Part shown: positions 13,500 to 25,439 of the stretch, piece after piece
How positions within the stretch are numbered: the stretch's first letter is position 1
Layout: the number at the start of each line of letters is the position of its first letter
Assembly (NCBI GenBank): GCA_029204225.1
Contig: CM055109.1
Coordinates: forward strand, 34,473,098 to 34,537,097
DNA from: Diphasiastrum complanatum
Lineage: Eukaryota; Streptophyta; Lycopodiopsida; Lycopodiales; Lycopodiaceae
Direction of reading: 5' to 3'
Length of the DNA: 64,000 bases
Notes under the pieces: model-generated
What the model saw: the letters and a program-made list of their open reading frames with translations, nothing else
What the model was told of the DNA's origin: nothing
Databases searched by the model: none
Program-made: the position numbers and the translations under genes

Positions 13500-14000
13500 A
13501 TGGCGTCAAGAGCGGTTCTGGGTCAGCAAGAATCAGACCATTGTGGCTCAGTCATCTTGTAAAGCAGAGTACGTTGCATCAACAAAGATGGCCAATGAGA
13601 TAATTTGGCTCAGGCAGTTCTTGGACGAATTGGATGAACAAGAAACGAGTCTCTAGCCTTGTAGATGGATAACACATCTGCAATACATCTGACGAAAGAT
13701 CACGTATTCTATTCGAGAACGAAACACATCACGATCAAGTACCACTTGATCAGGGATCTAATTGAGAAGAAGGTGCTACAGACCATCTTAATCGGAACGA
13801 AAGACATGGTTGCTGACATCTTTACCAAAGCCCTGGACAAAGGACTTTTTGAGAGATGGAGGAGCAGTGTAGGAGTCATAAAGCTATCATGCTTTGAGAG
13901 GGAGCTGAAGAAACAAAACGTTTCTATCACCAAAGCTTTGCTAGCTTTCAGCCCTCTGCTTGACGAAAATGTTTGCAAACGCGAAAGTCAAAAGGCATGA
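13500..14000 (+). pseudogene. copia RNase H C-terminal fragment
   Basis: The first part (13502-13655) reads WVSKNQTIVAQSS-KAEYVA and WLRQFLDEL, the copia RNase H core. A frame change near 13660 leads into 13665-14000, with DNTSAIHL, RTKHITIKYHLIRD and the DMVADIFTKALDK block found at the very end of copia pol. The frame continues about 40 residues beyond the usual end. The first RNase H Asp motif is missing because the fragment starts at the junction near 13500. Confidence 0.9.
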
Positions 14001-14553
14001 AGCAAAAATATTCGCGAACACCCTGACGAGAAGACATGATTCGTGAAAGAGAATTTTTCATAGTACAACAGGAGAAAGTCAGACAACGAGAAAGTCAAAA
14101 GGCACGAAGTGATATGAAAATGATCACGACATCTTTTTCTCCCCTCATGCTCCAAAAGGACTAGAAAGATCATGCAAGTCCCAAAAGTACATATATCTGA
14201 TCTGATAGATGATGTCAGCATATACGCTCTAGGTCGTGGCTAATCTACCACTCTTGTAATAAAGAGGAGACGAGAGTGCAAGAAAAGCTATGCGGCGAGG
14301 CGAGAGTGTGGCGCTCTCCGGCAACGGCGCCACTGTTGTGTCGTCAATGTAGTATAGAGTTTCGTCGCTAGGAGCGGCAACCTCGCCTTTACCTGCATAG
14401 CAAAAGAGAGAGATAAAAGTTCCAAGTAGCAAGAGGTTTGGGAGGCCCGAGCACCTTTCTCAAACTATTCGGTCGCTACTTAGAGAGAGGAGAAAAGAGA
14501 GAGGGAATTCCTAGGTTGAGAAAGGCTTTGGGGGCTCGAGAGCCCTGGCTTTG
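14001..14553. other. Non-coding stretch with a tRNA-Asp-type primer site
   Basis: Lies between the end of a plus-strand copia pol and the truncated end of copia element 2. It may include 3' sequence of the plus-strand copia fragment. At 14316-14332 the minus strand reads TGGCGCCGTTGCCGGAG, one mismatch from the tRNA-Asp primer site of plant gypsy elements, so a gypsy LTR relic may follow on the right. No LTR partner is visible. Confidence 0.45.
14316..14332 (-). promoter_or_regulatory. Possible gypsy primer binding site (tRNA-Asp type)
   Basis: Resembles the primer site at 26536-26552 closely; the Asp-tRNA complement is matched at 16 of 17 positions. No intact gag or pol follows on the minus strand, so this is a relic if real. 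Confidence 0.45.
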
Positions 14554-14559
14554 GCATTA

Positions 14560-15045
14560 CTATTCTCCACCATTGTCTGACTTGAGGGCCTTAATCGTCC
14601 TTTCAGTCTCTCTCTCTGCACGCTCTTTGAAGATTTTGAAGCAGTTGAAGGTTTCTGATTTCTTCTTTATAAAATACACTATGGTCCTTCTGGAAAATTC
14701 ATCAATAAAGGTTATAAAATACTTGGCATCCTTCAGCGAAGAATTTTTCATCGGGCCAAAAATATCTGAATGTACAACATCTAACAATCCTCTAGCAATG
14801 TGCTAATGGCTTGATTTAAAAGGTTTCCTAGTCTGTTTACCAACTAGACAGTCTTGACAGACAGATAACTCGACTCTTTCGCGAGGATAGTCGAGATAAA
14901 AAACAATAGATTGTCTAGACATTCGTTGTACAGCAGCATGATTTAAATGACCAAGTCTATAATGCCAAAGTAAACATTTATTTGAATGAATTGAAGTACT
15001 GAGAGCTTGACTAGAGGCAGAAAAGCAATGACTCAATCTGTACAA
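14560..15045 (-). pseudogene. copia 2 GAG-pre-integrase and integrase start
   Basis: The zinc region shows LWHYRLGHLN then CQDCLVGKQTR, the HHCC finger of copia integrase. After a stop near 14803 the core begins with VVHSDIFGPM and FIDEFSRRT, which carries the first Asp, and KSDNGGE, which carries the second. The fragment ends there, so the catalytic Glu is absent. Confidence 0.92.
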
Positions 15046-15117
15046 GTATCCATGCCTCTTTCCGAGTGCTAGGATCTTGCCTGTCCTATCAACTACTTTA
15101 CATTGATCACATTCAAA

Positions 15118-15537
15118 TTATACTCTGTGTCCTAGATCTCTGATTCTGCTTATAGAGAGCGGATTTGTAGATAAATTTGGTACATAAAGGACTTTAGAGA
15201 GCAGCTTAGATTGATCATTAGCAAAGTTTAATCTTACAGTGCCTTCACCTTTAATAGCTTGTGTGCTATTGTCACCAAGGTGGACATATTTTTGGGTACT
15301 GTAAGGTGTATAGGACTCGAAACAGCCAATGAGGCTAGTCATATGCTGAGTGACTCCGGAATCCAGGAACCAAGAACTGTCGCCAGATGCTCCTCGATGG
15401 CTGGTCATGAAGGCATCATGATCCGCTTCTTGAATAGGCTGTGGAGCTTTTGCAGCTGCATTAGCCACTTGATTCGATTGTCCCTTGTTGTTGTTTTGCT
15501 TGAAGTATTCGACAGTCTTGTATTTCGTGGTTGTTTC
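15118..15537 (-). pseudogene. copia 2 zinc-knuckle end and aspartic protease
   Basis: The protease active site SWFLDSGVTQHMT is clear, with the flap-like LGDNSTQAIKGEGTV block downstream. The bases next to 15537 encode NNHEIQDC, the last H and C of the Gag zinc knuckle whose first CRYC half lies at 21667-21690 across the insertion. The knuckle half and the protease lie in different frames, so a frameshift separates them. Confidence 0.9.
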
Positions 15538-16013
15538 AGTTGAAATTCTGTTAGGATCTAGTGTAGTATGCAGATCACATCACACAATCATCATAGCCAC
15601 TCCTCACAAGCTCTCAAAGATGGCACAGCAAAAGTTAAGTCTATTATGAAGAAACACTGTACATATAACAAAGCCCCAAACTGCATGGGCTCAACAGGTG
15701 TCACTAAACTGGCCTACCACATGCCAAACTAGAGTTAGGCCCAATATGGCCACATATACTGACAAACTTAGGACATGCCCCTGAGTATAGCATAATGAAC
15801 TCAAAATCACTATACAGGCTAATTTCTTCCTACGTGTGGCTACCCGGCTAACCCAAGTAGCCGTCTACAGGATCAGTGCCCGATCAATATATCCTAACGG
15901 GTCACGTCCCGAACACAACTAAATACAACAAATCTAATTAACTGTACACTAATTACAATATCACATTTAGAGCTTACATAAAATGTATATCAGATTAACT
16001 CTGATTTCTAACT
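15538..16013 (-). repeat. 3' LTR of the nested LARD-like element
   Basis: It is 476 bp, paired with 21186-21661. In plus orientation it starts AGTTGAAATTC and ends ATTTCTAACT; these termini are inverted copies of each other. The purine-rich tract lies just inside its right edge. Confidence 0.95.
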
Positions 16014-19000
16014 CTCTCCCTTAAGTTCAAATGTGATAAGAGTGAAAAACAATAATTTGTAGCAACGTCTGGAGTGTCCAAAAGATGTTATGCATGTCCT
16101 GCTACTCTGTACTTGACTCACACTCAAGCACACCAACAAACCACCAGGTTTGACTCACAAAGTATCATGCAAACATAATGCTCATACAGAGAGTCTACCA
16201 TACTCTCGACCAACTGACTCGTCCCCAATCCAACTTGATCACAAGTGGACCACATGAGCGACATGGCTCAAACTGAGGAAATCCCACTGCCACCATGAAA
16301 CTTACATCCTCCATCTAGCTAGGCTGACATCCTATCAGACACTTACAAGCACAAGCCTGTAAAGCTGACATAAATGAGCGACTGAGGCTCAATCTGAGGA
16401 AATCTTACTGCCACCATTAGATTAGACCCTCACCAGATAGACAACTAGTAGACAATGACAAGTCAATGAACATAGAATGACTACTTTGTTTTACTATAGC
16501 AAATGCACAACCACATACGACTCCGACTCAGATCCAGACTTCCGTGACAAGGCAACATGCAAGTCCACACACACTCATGCAAACCAACACGAATGTTAAA
16601 GCGTCAAATACATGACCAAGGCCTGTCCATAAGTGGTATCCTGTCGTACCAATACATGTGTCACCTATAGATCTGCTGCTACACCACTGGTCTCCAAATA
16701 GGTCTCCAACCATGGCCCGCACCTGTAACCAAGATGCCCTCACGTCCAAGCATATGAATGAATGTACACAAACCTCACCATAGGCTATATCTGAGTAGCT
16801 CACCTATCTCCCAGAGATACTGATGACAGTCTGTCTCTCCTACATCCCATGTAGGATCAACTTTCCATGCTTGACATTGCCAACTTTGATTTGACCAGTA
16901 CATAGGCCTCCCACCAAGGAGCCTATCTCACCAACATTGTATCCATCATAGCATCTAAGCCAAAACAAATGCAAACTAGATCCACTATCATGATGAATAA
17001 CTCACCCACGATCCATAGCATATCAGGTAGGATAGCTCCCCAAGTATACCATCTAATTACCAAGTATCCATTACCCACTGATAGCTCCCCAAGAATCTGT
17101 CCACCTATAGTGCAACTAGACTCCAACTGGATCTAACCAAATAGCTGCATCCTACTTACCAAATAATGATGGATAACAACAACATGTGACGCCAACCTGA
17201 AAACTATGGTGCATATAACCATGCAGCTCACCTGATCACTCGCCAAAGTATCAGCTGTCACTCCCTGAGCAACCATCTCCATCCCTGCTGGCTCACAACC
17301 ATGGGCATGCTAGATCCACATCACCCCGTAATGCTCTCCATGCCCTCAGGGTATGTACCACCACAGGTACACTCCATGCCACCTGCCTCCAAGTAGGCAT
17401 GACCCGTCCCTAGGTTACCACATGATGCACCAGCTGAAGAACATCGTCCATACATCAAATGACATATCATACCTGAGCAACTGTAGCATCTCCCTGAGTG
17501 CCACCCCAATGGACTCGTGTTACGAGCTCGTAACCAGTGCCGAACCCTAGAGAACACAGATAGGTCAGATACCACAGTCAGGGTCGTGTCCAGCGTACAT
17601 GACCAACAGGGCAAGACAGTGTGAGTAGTGTGCCCCAGCATGGTCCATAGCCATGGCGGGCCTAACACAGCCTAGGGACCCTGTCAGCAGGATAGGGCCC
17701 CCAGTTGGGTCCCGACGTGCAGTCGGCCACGTCAGTGCCATGTGGCCGACACTTGGCAGTAGCATGCTACCAGTCCTCACACTGGGCTAGGAGGGGCTTA
17801 CTCTATATCAGGGAGTAGGCAAGGTTGGGTGGATCAGTTAGTGTTTGCCCTACTGTGGTGTTAGGATCTATTACAACTCGTCATCCACATACTATGCTCA
17901 CCTAATGTCTTCGATCCTGGTCACCATCCTGCTAGACAAGCCAAACTCCAAAGCATCACCTGCTCCACCTGGCTCCTAGCATCTGCTCACTCTCCTTGGC
18001 AATGTGCCACCTGACACCATGCCAACACAAGCATGTCCCTGAGTCGTCGCTCATGGGATCCCGAGACTATTGTCTCCCTAATCATACTGAGGTATATGGC
18101 TCTGAGTGACTTCCTCTAGGCTTATCCCTAATCTCACCACCCGAGAATCTGCACCATGGAAATTCCAACACTTGTGCCAAGCCTAGACTCCTGCAAATAC
18201 AGCCAAATGCATGAAAGATATAAGTAGCCTATCCATGCCCATGATGGTAGATGCCTCCCCATCGATGCCAATGTCCAAAACTGGCCCCCTGCTGTAATGC
18301 CAACCTGTACTCCCAAATGCGCACACCACGAAGTCCTCGCCATCAATGTCCCCTACAGTAGATCGCTAGCAGAACACTCACCATAGTGTTTGCCCTCTGA
18401 TCACACCCCGTGCGATCTCCATCAGCTCTCCAACCTAAAGCTGGCTCTCAAAGCTTCACACTTTGACCATTTGCGTTTGCAGTGTTCTGATTCCATCATG
18501 AATCCCACCTATAAGTCCTATCCATGCCAATGACTCAAGTCCACTGTATGAAATAGCTGCCCCCTGATGATCATCCCATGTCATCCTGTAGTGCTATCCC
18601 TACCAGGTATCCCAATGCCATCCCTGATCACAAAGATCTGAGCATCTACCCTGTAGTGCCCACCTGTATTCTCCCAAGCTAGCTCCAAGCTGCTCCTGTG
18701 AATGGTTCCAAACTACTCCCTAAGAATACAGTGAGATGTGAATTCTAAAGCCACTATCAAGTCCCTCACATGACTGTGCATGCCAATATCTCTCCAAGTG
18801 ACCCTATGAGATCTTCCATTGCCTAAACCAAATGATCTGCACCATGTCATCATTGAAATCTGCATCCCTGATGCAATACTGATATGGCAAGTTGACTTGA
18901 CTTATCCAAACTGGCAGTTGAAGTGTATCTCTTCGATGACAAACCTGATAAACTACTCCACAACTACAAAGGCTTGATCAAAATTGACTTACCGACTGCA

Positions 19001-21173
19001 AAACCACAAAATCATCACACTCACCACTCACCAAAAGCATCCAAAGTGTGATTATCGGTCCGTTCGTCATCCTCTGCGTGTCCCACACACAGCTCGTGCA
19101 ATGCAAGTCTGCTATCTTGCCCAATGGCTTTCAACTGGCACCACCTTGCACTTTCATCACCCGTGACCACCAATATGTGTGTACCTTCAAGCTACTCCAT
19201 ATTTTCCTTCGAACAAAAAATTTCCAAGCTACAGATGCGTGTGTCAATGCAGCTATCACCTGAGTCAACAATACCACTGCCGATCATGCCTGTGAGAGCG
19301 TTCCCCCAAAGCGCCACTTGACGTTGGTTGGTTCGAACCCCAAAAGTTGAACCTGATCACAAGAATTTTTCACCTGTAATCGGCATACCATGCCTACCTC
19401 TCACCTGTGATTGCTTGCCCTCTCAAAATTGTCGTCAATGATGAGTAGTCACGCTGCCAAACTGCACTTCTGTCGCCAATACTAGCTTTCTCCACACAAT
19501 TCTGCTACCATTCGCTCCCATACTGCATTTACCACGTCCAAACACCCTGTTACCCTGTCAGGAGTAAGTAATAATGATTCCAAAGCGATAATGCCTCATT
19601 GTACCGCCCTGTAGGAGGTTTCACCAGCCAAAAATTGCCCTGAATTTGGCCCTACGGTACCCAAATGGCGAATGTAGCCCATCACTAGGTCACCCACACT
19701 CTGCTTGATAGAATGGTAATGAAAACACCCCGAAACACCTTTCTCCCTGCTCTGTGACATAGCTCTATTCGTTGGCTTTGAGCAGCCAGTTTCAGGGGTC
19801 ATTTTGGCACAAGGATGGCCAAAAAAAGTGCCATGTAGCCCCAATTAGTCCCAATGCTAATTTGCCTTGCATTTTTGAACTATTTCTTCGTTTAGAAGAT
19901 TTTTAATGAAGAAACGCGTTTCTGGCACTTCGGGTCCACTTTATCTTTCAATATGAAAATTTCTATTGAAGTTGCCATGCATATGGCCCTTCAAAACTTC
20001 ATGGGTCCTCTTCATAACCCATCCAATGGTGGCCTTCGATCTAACGATCCATATCCAATAGATCTCCACCGTAGATCGTTCTTCCTTGTAATCTTGCGGC
20101 TACAAGCCTCTTCGTGCCCCAAATCCACTTCTTGCGGCCGCTGGGAACTTATATTCACTACGGCACGAGCGCTGTTGGCCACGCGCGCTGGCCCGCGAGC
20201 TCCCTCCAAACGATCTTCATCTCTTTCAAGCTTCCTCCAAAAAACAAAAACAAGCTATGGCTGCCATTTTTAAACCATTCCATGCCCTCTACAACACACG
20301 GCCGCCCATGGCCTCTTGAAGGCTGCTGCATCCTATCAATGCGCCCTTGACTAGCTTCTTTCAACATCCAAAAACATTGTATGTGAGAAAAGATTCATGG
20401 TTTTATCAGAAAAACCCCAATTGGCTATTTGGTCTTTCCATAGCACGAGAGCGAATCTTTTCTTCAACACTTCATGGCTGCCCACAGCCTTTTGGCAGCT
20501 CAGTGACAATACTAGGCTGCCCGTCTATATGGATTTACAGCATCGAAAAATAGTTTTCTACAGCCCAAATTCCAGCACTTTGTGACTGTAAACCCTAGCT
20601 TGTGAGAAAAAAGAGAATTTCTTGGGCATTTCTCAGTCTCTTACTGAGCTTCTTCTTGCAGTCTTCTACCCTACTGAGGTCACCCTACCTCTAGCATTCT
20701 GATGCAATTTACAGCTCTAAAATTGGTGCAGTATTGATTGTTAAATAGCTGATTTTCCGAAAAATCTGCCAACACCCCAAGAAATTGGAAATTTTTTAAA
20801 TTTCCTCCGTTTTCCACCCAATTTGACCCTGTAAATTGCCATGGCTCTCCATCACTACTCTTTGCATTCTCATGCAAGCCCCGTTGCACCAATTGGCTGT
20901 CCACACAGTGAATTATGAAGCCACCATCGATGATTCCCCTGAAACCACCGAAACTACAAGATTTTTCATGAATTCTCCTCGGAATCCACCTACGACGATC
21001 ATTTTGATCTTCTTCGAAACTCCGATTGAAGGAACTTTGCTGTCTCCTGCCATTCGGACTATCGATACCCCGTATGGAGTCGTCTCTCCTGAGACGCTCT
21101 GAGTTCTATTTCTCTTAGTGAAAGATGCTATCCCATAGCTCCACTGGACCGTGCATACCTGCAACACCCTGAC
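16014..21173 (-). other. Interior of the LARD-like element, no recognised coding region
   Basis: About 5.2 kb lie between the LTRs. The plus strand is C-rich and G-poor over most of 16.1-19.5 kb, so the element RNA would be G-rich. Many short frames exist on both strands (for example 37-115 codons near 17.3-17.8 and 20.9-21.2 kb) but none shows gag, protease, integrase or RT motifs. The 20.1-21.1 kb part has different composition, with gene-like codon texture, and could be captured host sequence; I cannot name a source. Confidence 0.6.
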
Positions 21174-21185
21174 GCTCTGATACCA
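21174..21185 (-). promoter_or_regulatory. Primer binding site of the LARD-like element
   Basis: Minus strand TGGTATCAGAGC follows the LTR end (..TTTCAACT) with no gap. It shows that initiator-Met tRNA primes this element. Confidence 0.92.
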
Positions 21186-21661
21186 AGTTGAAATTCTGTT
21201 AGGATCTAGTGTAGTATGCAGATCACATCACACAATCACCATAGCCACTCCTCACAAACTCTCAAAGATGGCACAACAAAAGTTAAGTCTATTATGAAGA
21301 AACACTATACATATAGCAAAGCCCCAAACTGCATGGGCTCAACAGGTGTCACTAAACTGGCCTACCACCTGCCAAACTAGAGTTAGGCCCAATATGGCCA
21401 CATATACTGACAAACTTAGGACATGCCCCTGAGTATAGCATAATGAACTCAAAATCACTGTACAGGCTAATTTCTTCCTACGTGTGGCTACCCGGCTAAC
21501 CCAAGTAGCCGTCTACAGGATTAGTGCCCAATCAATATATCCTAACGGGTCACGTCCCGAACACAACTGAATACAACAAATCTAATTAATTGTACACTAA
21601 TTACAATATCACATTTAGAGCTTACATAAAGTGTATATCAGATTAACTCTAATTTCTAACT
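21186..21661 (-). repeat. 5' LTR of the nested LARD-like element
   Basis: It is 476 bp, paired with 15538-16013 without indels; 12 of the 13 differences are transitions. The primer site abuts its left edge. An A/T-rich core and the promoter are expected here, but I see no clear TATA box. Confidence 0.95.
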
Positions 21662-21666
21662 ATTTC

Positions 21667-22404
21667 ATTTGCAGTATCTGCAGAACAACTTCTTCTTTGT
21701 CTGCAGATTGGACTGTTCCTTGTGCTGAGCTGGTTTCTGGTCTGGCTTTGATTGCTTCGGGCCTTTCTTCTTCTTCTGCTTTGTCAGGCTCTTGTTGGTG
21801 TACAAGGCGTGAGAATCAGCTGAGGAACTTGAGGCTTCATTCCTCCGTGTGTCTTCCTGTAACAACATAGTAATGACTCTCGAAAGAGTCAATTCTGGAT
21901 GAGTCGTGATGATCATCACCCAGCTGTCGTAAGAGCTTGGCAAGCATGTAAGCAGTTGCATCAGCTGTCTTGATCGTCAATGATAGATCCGATAGCGGCC
22001 ATTTGTCTTAGCAGGTTCTTGAATTAATTAATGTGATTCTGTAGAGAATCACCATTCGTCATCTTGAGGGACTAAAATTTCTTCCTGAGATGTAGCTTGG
22101 AAGCTATATCTCGCACTTCATATAGTGTTCAAGATGTCCCAGACTTCTTTCGAAGTTTGAGCCTCGGATACATGGCCGATCTGGGTATTCGTGAGTTGAG
22201 GATGATCAGCGCAAAAGCTTTTCCATCCTTCACCTTCCATCTGGCGATTGCTGCGTCATCTACATCGGGTTTTTCTTATGCACCTATAACAACGTCATAC
22301 AATTCTTTAGCCATTAGTATAGTTTTCATCTTAAATTTTCACAGATGGTAATTGGCTCCATCAAGCTTGTCCATGATAGGACTGGCTTTCCCTTGGGAAT
22401 CCAT
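21667..22404 (-). pseudogene. copia 2 gag
   Basis: The ATG at 22404-22402 starts MDSQGKASPIMDKLDG, followed by ANYHL-KFKMKTILMAKELYDVV, the conserved N-terminus of copia gag with a stop replacing the usual Trp. Further stops and frame changes interrupt the capsid region. From 21961 a clean frame gives LLTCLPSSYDSWV, a lysine-rich stretch and the first zinc-knuckle half FCRYCK, where the nested element interrupts it. The plus-strand gag start at 53147 is closely similar. Confidence 0.9.
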
Positions 22405-22548
22405 GTGGAGGAATTAGTCTAAGTGATGAGAAAAACTATCAGTGACTTAAGTATGAAAATTTGATACTGAAAATACAGAACAAGAAAACAATTACTCTAT
22501 CGGCTAGTAGAGTCTTGTACTGTGGAAGCTTATCAAGCTATGAAAATA

Positions 22549-22560
22549 GCTCTGATACCA
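22549..22560 (-). promoter_or_regulatory. Primer binding site of copia element 2
   Basis: Minus strand reads TGGTATCAGAGC, directly abutting an LTR end in CCAACA. This is the initiator-Met tRNA type. Confidence 0.9.
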
Positions 22561-23583
22561 TGTTGGAGAGAGAGAGAGTAGCGAGAGTTAAGGTGTCGTA
22601 TGTTAGAAACAAAAAAAAAAAAAATTAGCTCAGAGGGGTAAGACGAACATGAACGAGAAACAAAACACGAACGAGAAACGAAAATTGTTGGTGCGCAGCG
22701 GAACGCGCTATGCAACTCTCTCCGAAAGCATAACTACGCCTATCAGAATGAACAAAACGTTAGTGATGAAAATCACGGTCGTTCTTGATTACGTAGCCAA
22801 GCATTAATAAACGAAGTGCAGAAGAATAATTTGTCGCGAATAGCTAGACAAATTATGTGTCGTGAATGATTCGCGAAGAGCTAGACAGTGCTCGACAAAT
22901 AATTAGTCACGAAACATTCCGGAAAGACAAGACTAAATTTTAGTCGTCTATTACCAGAAAGAGCGACTAGAAAGATCAGACAGAATGAATGATAAGCATA
23001 GCAATATTAACACAAATCTGAACGCAGAACAAAGAATTGTATCAGATTAAGTATATCAAATATACATGTCAATAATGCGGTAGAGCACAAGTCAGTAGCG
23101 GACAAAACCGTGTGCCCTACGAAGCTTATTCAAATTGTAAAGGAATGGAACCTTGTTGCTGACAAATTAAAGAATCAATGCACAGAGCATCTACTTTTGT
23201 CTATCTCTGATAAGCTTCTCTTTTTTGTTCTCTCTTGCTTACCAACTTGTTGATGAATATGCAAATGATATTCAATATATACATAATGTTACAGGTGTGC
23301 AGATGAAGAAATTACAGGGTGGATGTGCTGTCTGTAGGAGATCATGGGTGGCTGCAGTCGCTATCCAATCTGTTAGCGCAGCTGCATGGACGTGAAGAGG
23401 GTGTGACATCAGCCTTTGTTTTTCGTCTTTTCATCGTCTGTGAGAATTTGCATGTTAATATGTAGACTACGCGACAACGCGAGTAAATATGCAGCATGAA
23501 TGGAGGCAGATTAAAATGGGATTTAGGTGACTAGAGGAAATAAATCTAGCAGGTCTTGCTAGATAGAACAAAATAAATATTTG
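22561..23583 (-). repeat. 5' LTR of copia element 2
   Basis: The inner edge is set by the primer site (the LTR ends ..CCAACA on the minus strand). The outer edge is placed where gypsy RT sequence (FMGHAN) begins at about 23583. It contains several CGCGAA/TTCGCG-like and TAGACAA repeats around 22800-22960. No second copy is in the window, so the outer border is approximate. Confidence 0.7.
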
Positions 23584-23589
23584 ATATTA

Positions 23590-24370
23590 ATTGGCATGAC
23601 CCATAAACACCTAAACTCCTCGAATTGTTCATGGCGGCGGTAACTCGACAATGACTTTGATCTTGGTAGCAATGCCATGTCTTGATATCACATGTCCAAG
23701 GACAACTCCATGAGTAACCCAAATTTGACACTTTTTTGGATTTAAGGAGATTTGGTATTTGCGACAACATTCAAACACCTTTTTCCAAACGATCCAAGTG
23801 GCTTGTATCGACACTATGGACTCCGAAATCATCCAAATAGATTTAAAGGAATAGTATTTGAAGGCAAACTACATGACTCTTTGAAATGACCTAGGTGTGT
23901 TACAAAGTCCAAACGACATAACTTTATGAGCATAAGTTCTCCACTCTGTTGCAAAGTTGTTTTATGGTGATCCGTAGGTGCGATCTTGACTTGGTTGTAA
24001 CCACTAAATCCATCTAAAAAACTGTAGGCTTTTGCTCTAGCAAGACGGTCCATTATGCTCTCAGTACAGGCTAATGAAAAGTGAACCTTTCATGTCATTT
24101 TGTTCAAAGCCTTGAGATTCATACAAATTCTCATATTCTCACTTTTTTCAGGAATGACGACAATTGGCGAAACCCAGTTGGTATGTTCAATTTCATAAAT
24201 AAAGTCGGCTTCAAGTAGCCTCTGTAGCTCTCTCTTTAAAAGTTCAGTAACATTGGGATTACAGCGATAGAATCTTGTGACCTTTGGAACTGCATCAGGT
24301 ATCAGAGGAATTTTATGCTCAATAACCGATGTAGGAATGCCCTTCAGATCCTTGTATGTCTAGACAAAAC
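23590..24370 (-). pseudogene. gypsy 2 reverse transcriptase
   Basis: Motifs in order are HKIPLIPDAVP, the LEADFIYEIEHTNWVSPIV block, KSENMRICMNLKALNK, then YSFLDGFSGYNQV and, after frame breaks, VFECCRKYQISLNPKKCQ and VLGHVISRHGI. The catalytic YxDD box region between the last two blocks is disrupted. The final motif FMGHAN is cut by the copia 2 LTR. Confidence 0.92.
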
Positions 24371-25439
24371 AATCTTGATACTCGATCAATAACTTCCTTA
24401 AGGCTTGAAATTGTTCAGGAGTAAGTTGCGCTTCAACTTGAACAATCTTTTTGGGGTCTCCTAGTTCAGCAAGATTCATTGACTGAGTCCTAGCTGGTCC
24501 ATCATAAACCTCCTTTGTTTCTGGTTATTTCTCTTCTGGTTCACGATGAGCTTTTGGTAACATAATCACAACATCATCCAAATTATAGCGTTTGAAATGC
24601 TCGGGCATGCCGGACTTCTTTTGATTGTTCTTTTTCATAAGGATTGATCTTGGATCTCCGTTTAGCTTTCTTGGCAGGAATCGATCTTGGAGGTGATGAC
24701 TTTCTAGAAGATGTGCTCTTCTATGAAGGTGACGACTTCCTTGATGTTGATTTCTTGCAAAAACACTGACTTGAAGAATCAGCCTTGATGATCCCCTTTT
24801 CTTTATCCAATAAAGGTGGTACAGTCTTAGAATCAACCTTTTGAGATGATTTTTCCCATTTCAGGACTGTATTATAGTGTTGCTTAGCTTGCCTCTTCGT
24901 CATTGGTCCTGCAACTTTTCCTTCCTTCAATACAATTGCTTTTGGCGGTTTTATTGTTGGTTCATCAGGAATATCTCAAACTCCAAATCTCGTAGGATCC
25001 ATGTGATTGAGAATCTGGTCACCTGTAAGCTCTGCATCTTCATCGTAAGTCAAGGCGTGACTAACATGAATTAGTTCATCTTCAGATCTATTGATATCCA
25101 AGCTATGTTCATCATATTCAATGGAAAAGAGATCTGCGTATCCAAAGTTCGATCTGGTAAAGGAATCTCGCTCAATTTGGATTGATTATCTCGTTGACAC
25201 ATATAGCCTGCTGCTGTACAATCCACTGTTGCAAGAGCTTGGTTCCAATTGACAGTATCAGTTTGAGAGTCATAGTGAACTCCCAAAGTCTTCACTTGTC
25301 GATCACATGTATGATCCGTTGTTGATGAATCATCATCCCCGTTTTGGACTACTGGCTTGATAGTCCAAGTGATTGGATCAACTTTGACTGCATGCTCACG
25401 ATTCTCAAAAGTAATCTTCCTGGTGCTCCTATTATGAAT

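Larger units (their letters stand above)
15538..21661 (-). mobile_element. Complete non-autonomous LTR element (LARD-like), 6124 bp
   Basis: Two direct repeats of 476 bp, at 15538-16013 and 21186-21661, differ at 13 positions by my count (about 2.7%). A Met-type primer site abuts the right LTR and a purine-rich tract (minus strand CTTAAGGGAGAG) abuts the left LTR, so the element points leftward. LTR ends read AGTT...AACT rather than TG...CA. The 5-bp target duplication reads GTTTC on the left (15533-15537) and ATTTC on the right (21662-21666), one mismatch. The 5.2-kb interior encodes no recognisable gag or pol, which matches the large retrotransposon derivative class. It must have used proteins of another element. 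Confidence 0.92.
14555..22560 (-). mobile_element. Ty1/copia element 2, split by a nested LTR element
   Basis: Minus-strand order is a Met-type primer site (22560-22549), gag (22404-21667), a 6.1-kb nested insertion (15538-21661), the rest of the zinc knuckle, protease (15468-15118), GAG-pre-integrase and the integrase start (15045-14560). It stops at the first integrase GGE region near 14555, so RT, RNase H and the 3' LTR are missing. The 5' LTR lies at 22561 to about 23583. Deleting the insertion plus one 5-bp duplication restores a CX2CX4HX4C zinc knuckle, direct evidence that the two halves belong together. Confidence 0.93.

Noticed and set aside
17321-17780. Minus-strand frames of 115 and 71 codons inside the LARD-like element
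   Set aside because: Trp/Gly/Cys-rich translations of G-rich sequence with no motif or family pattern.
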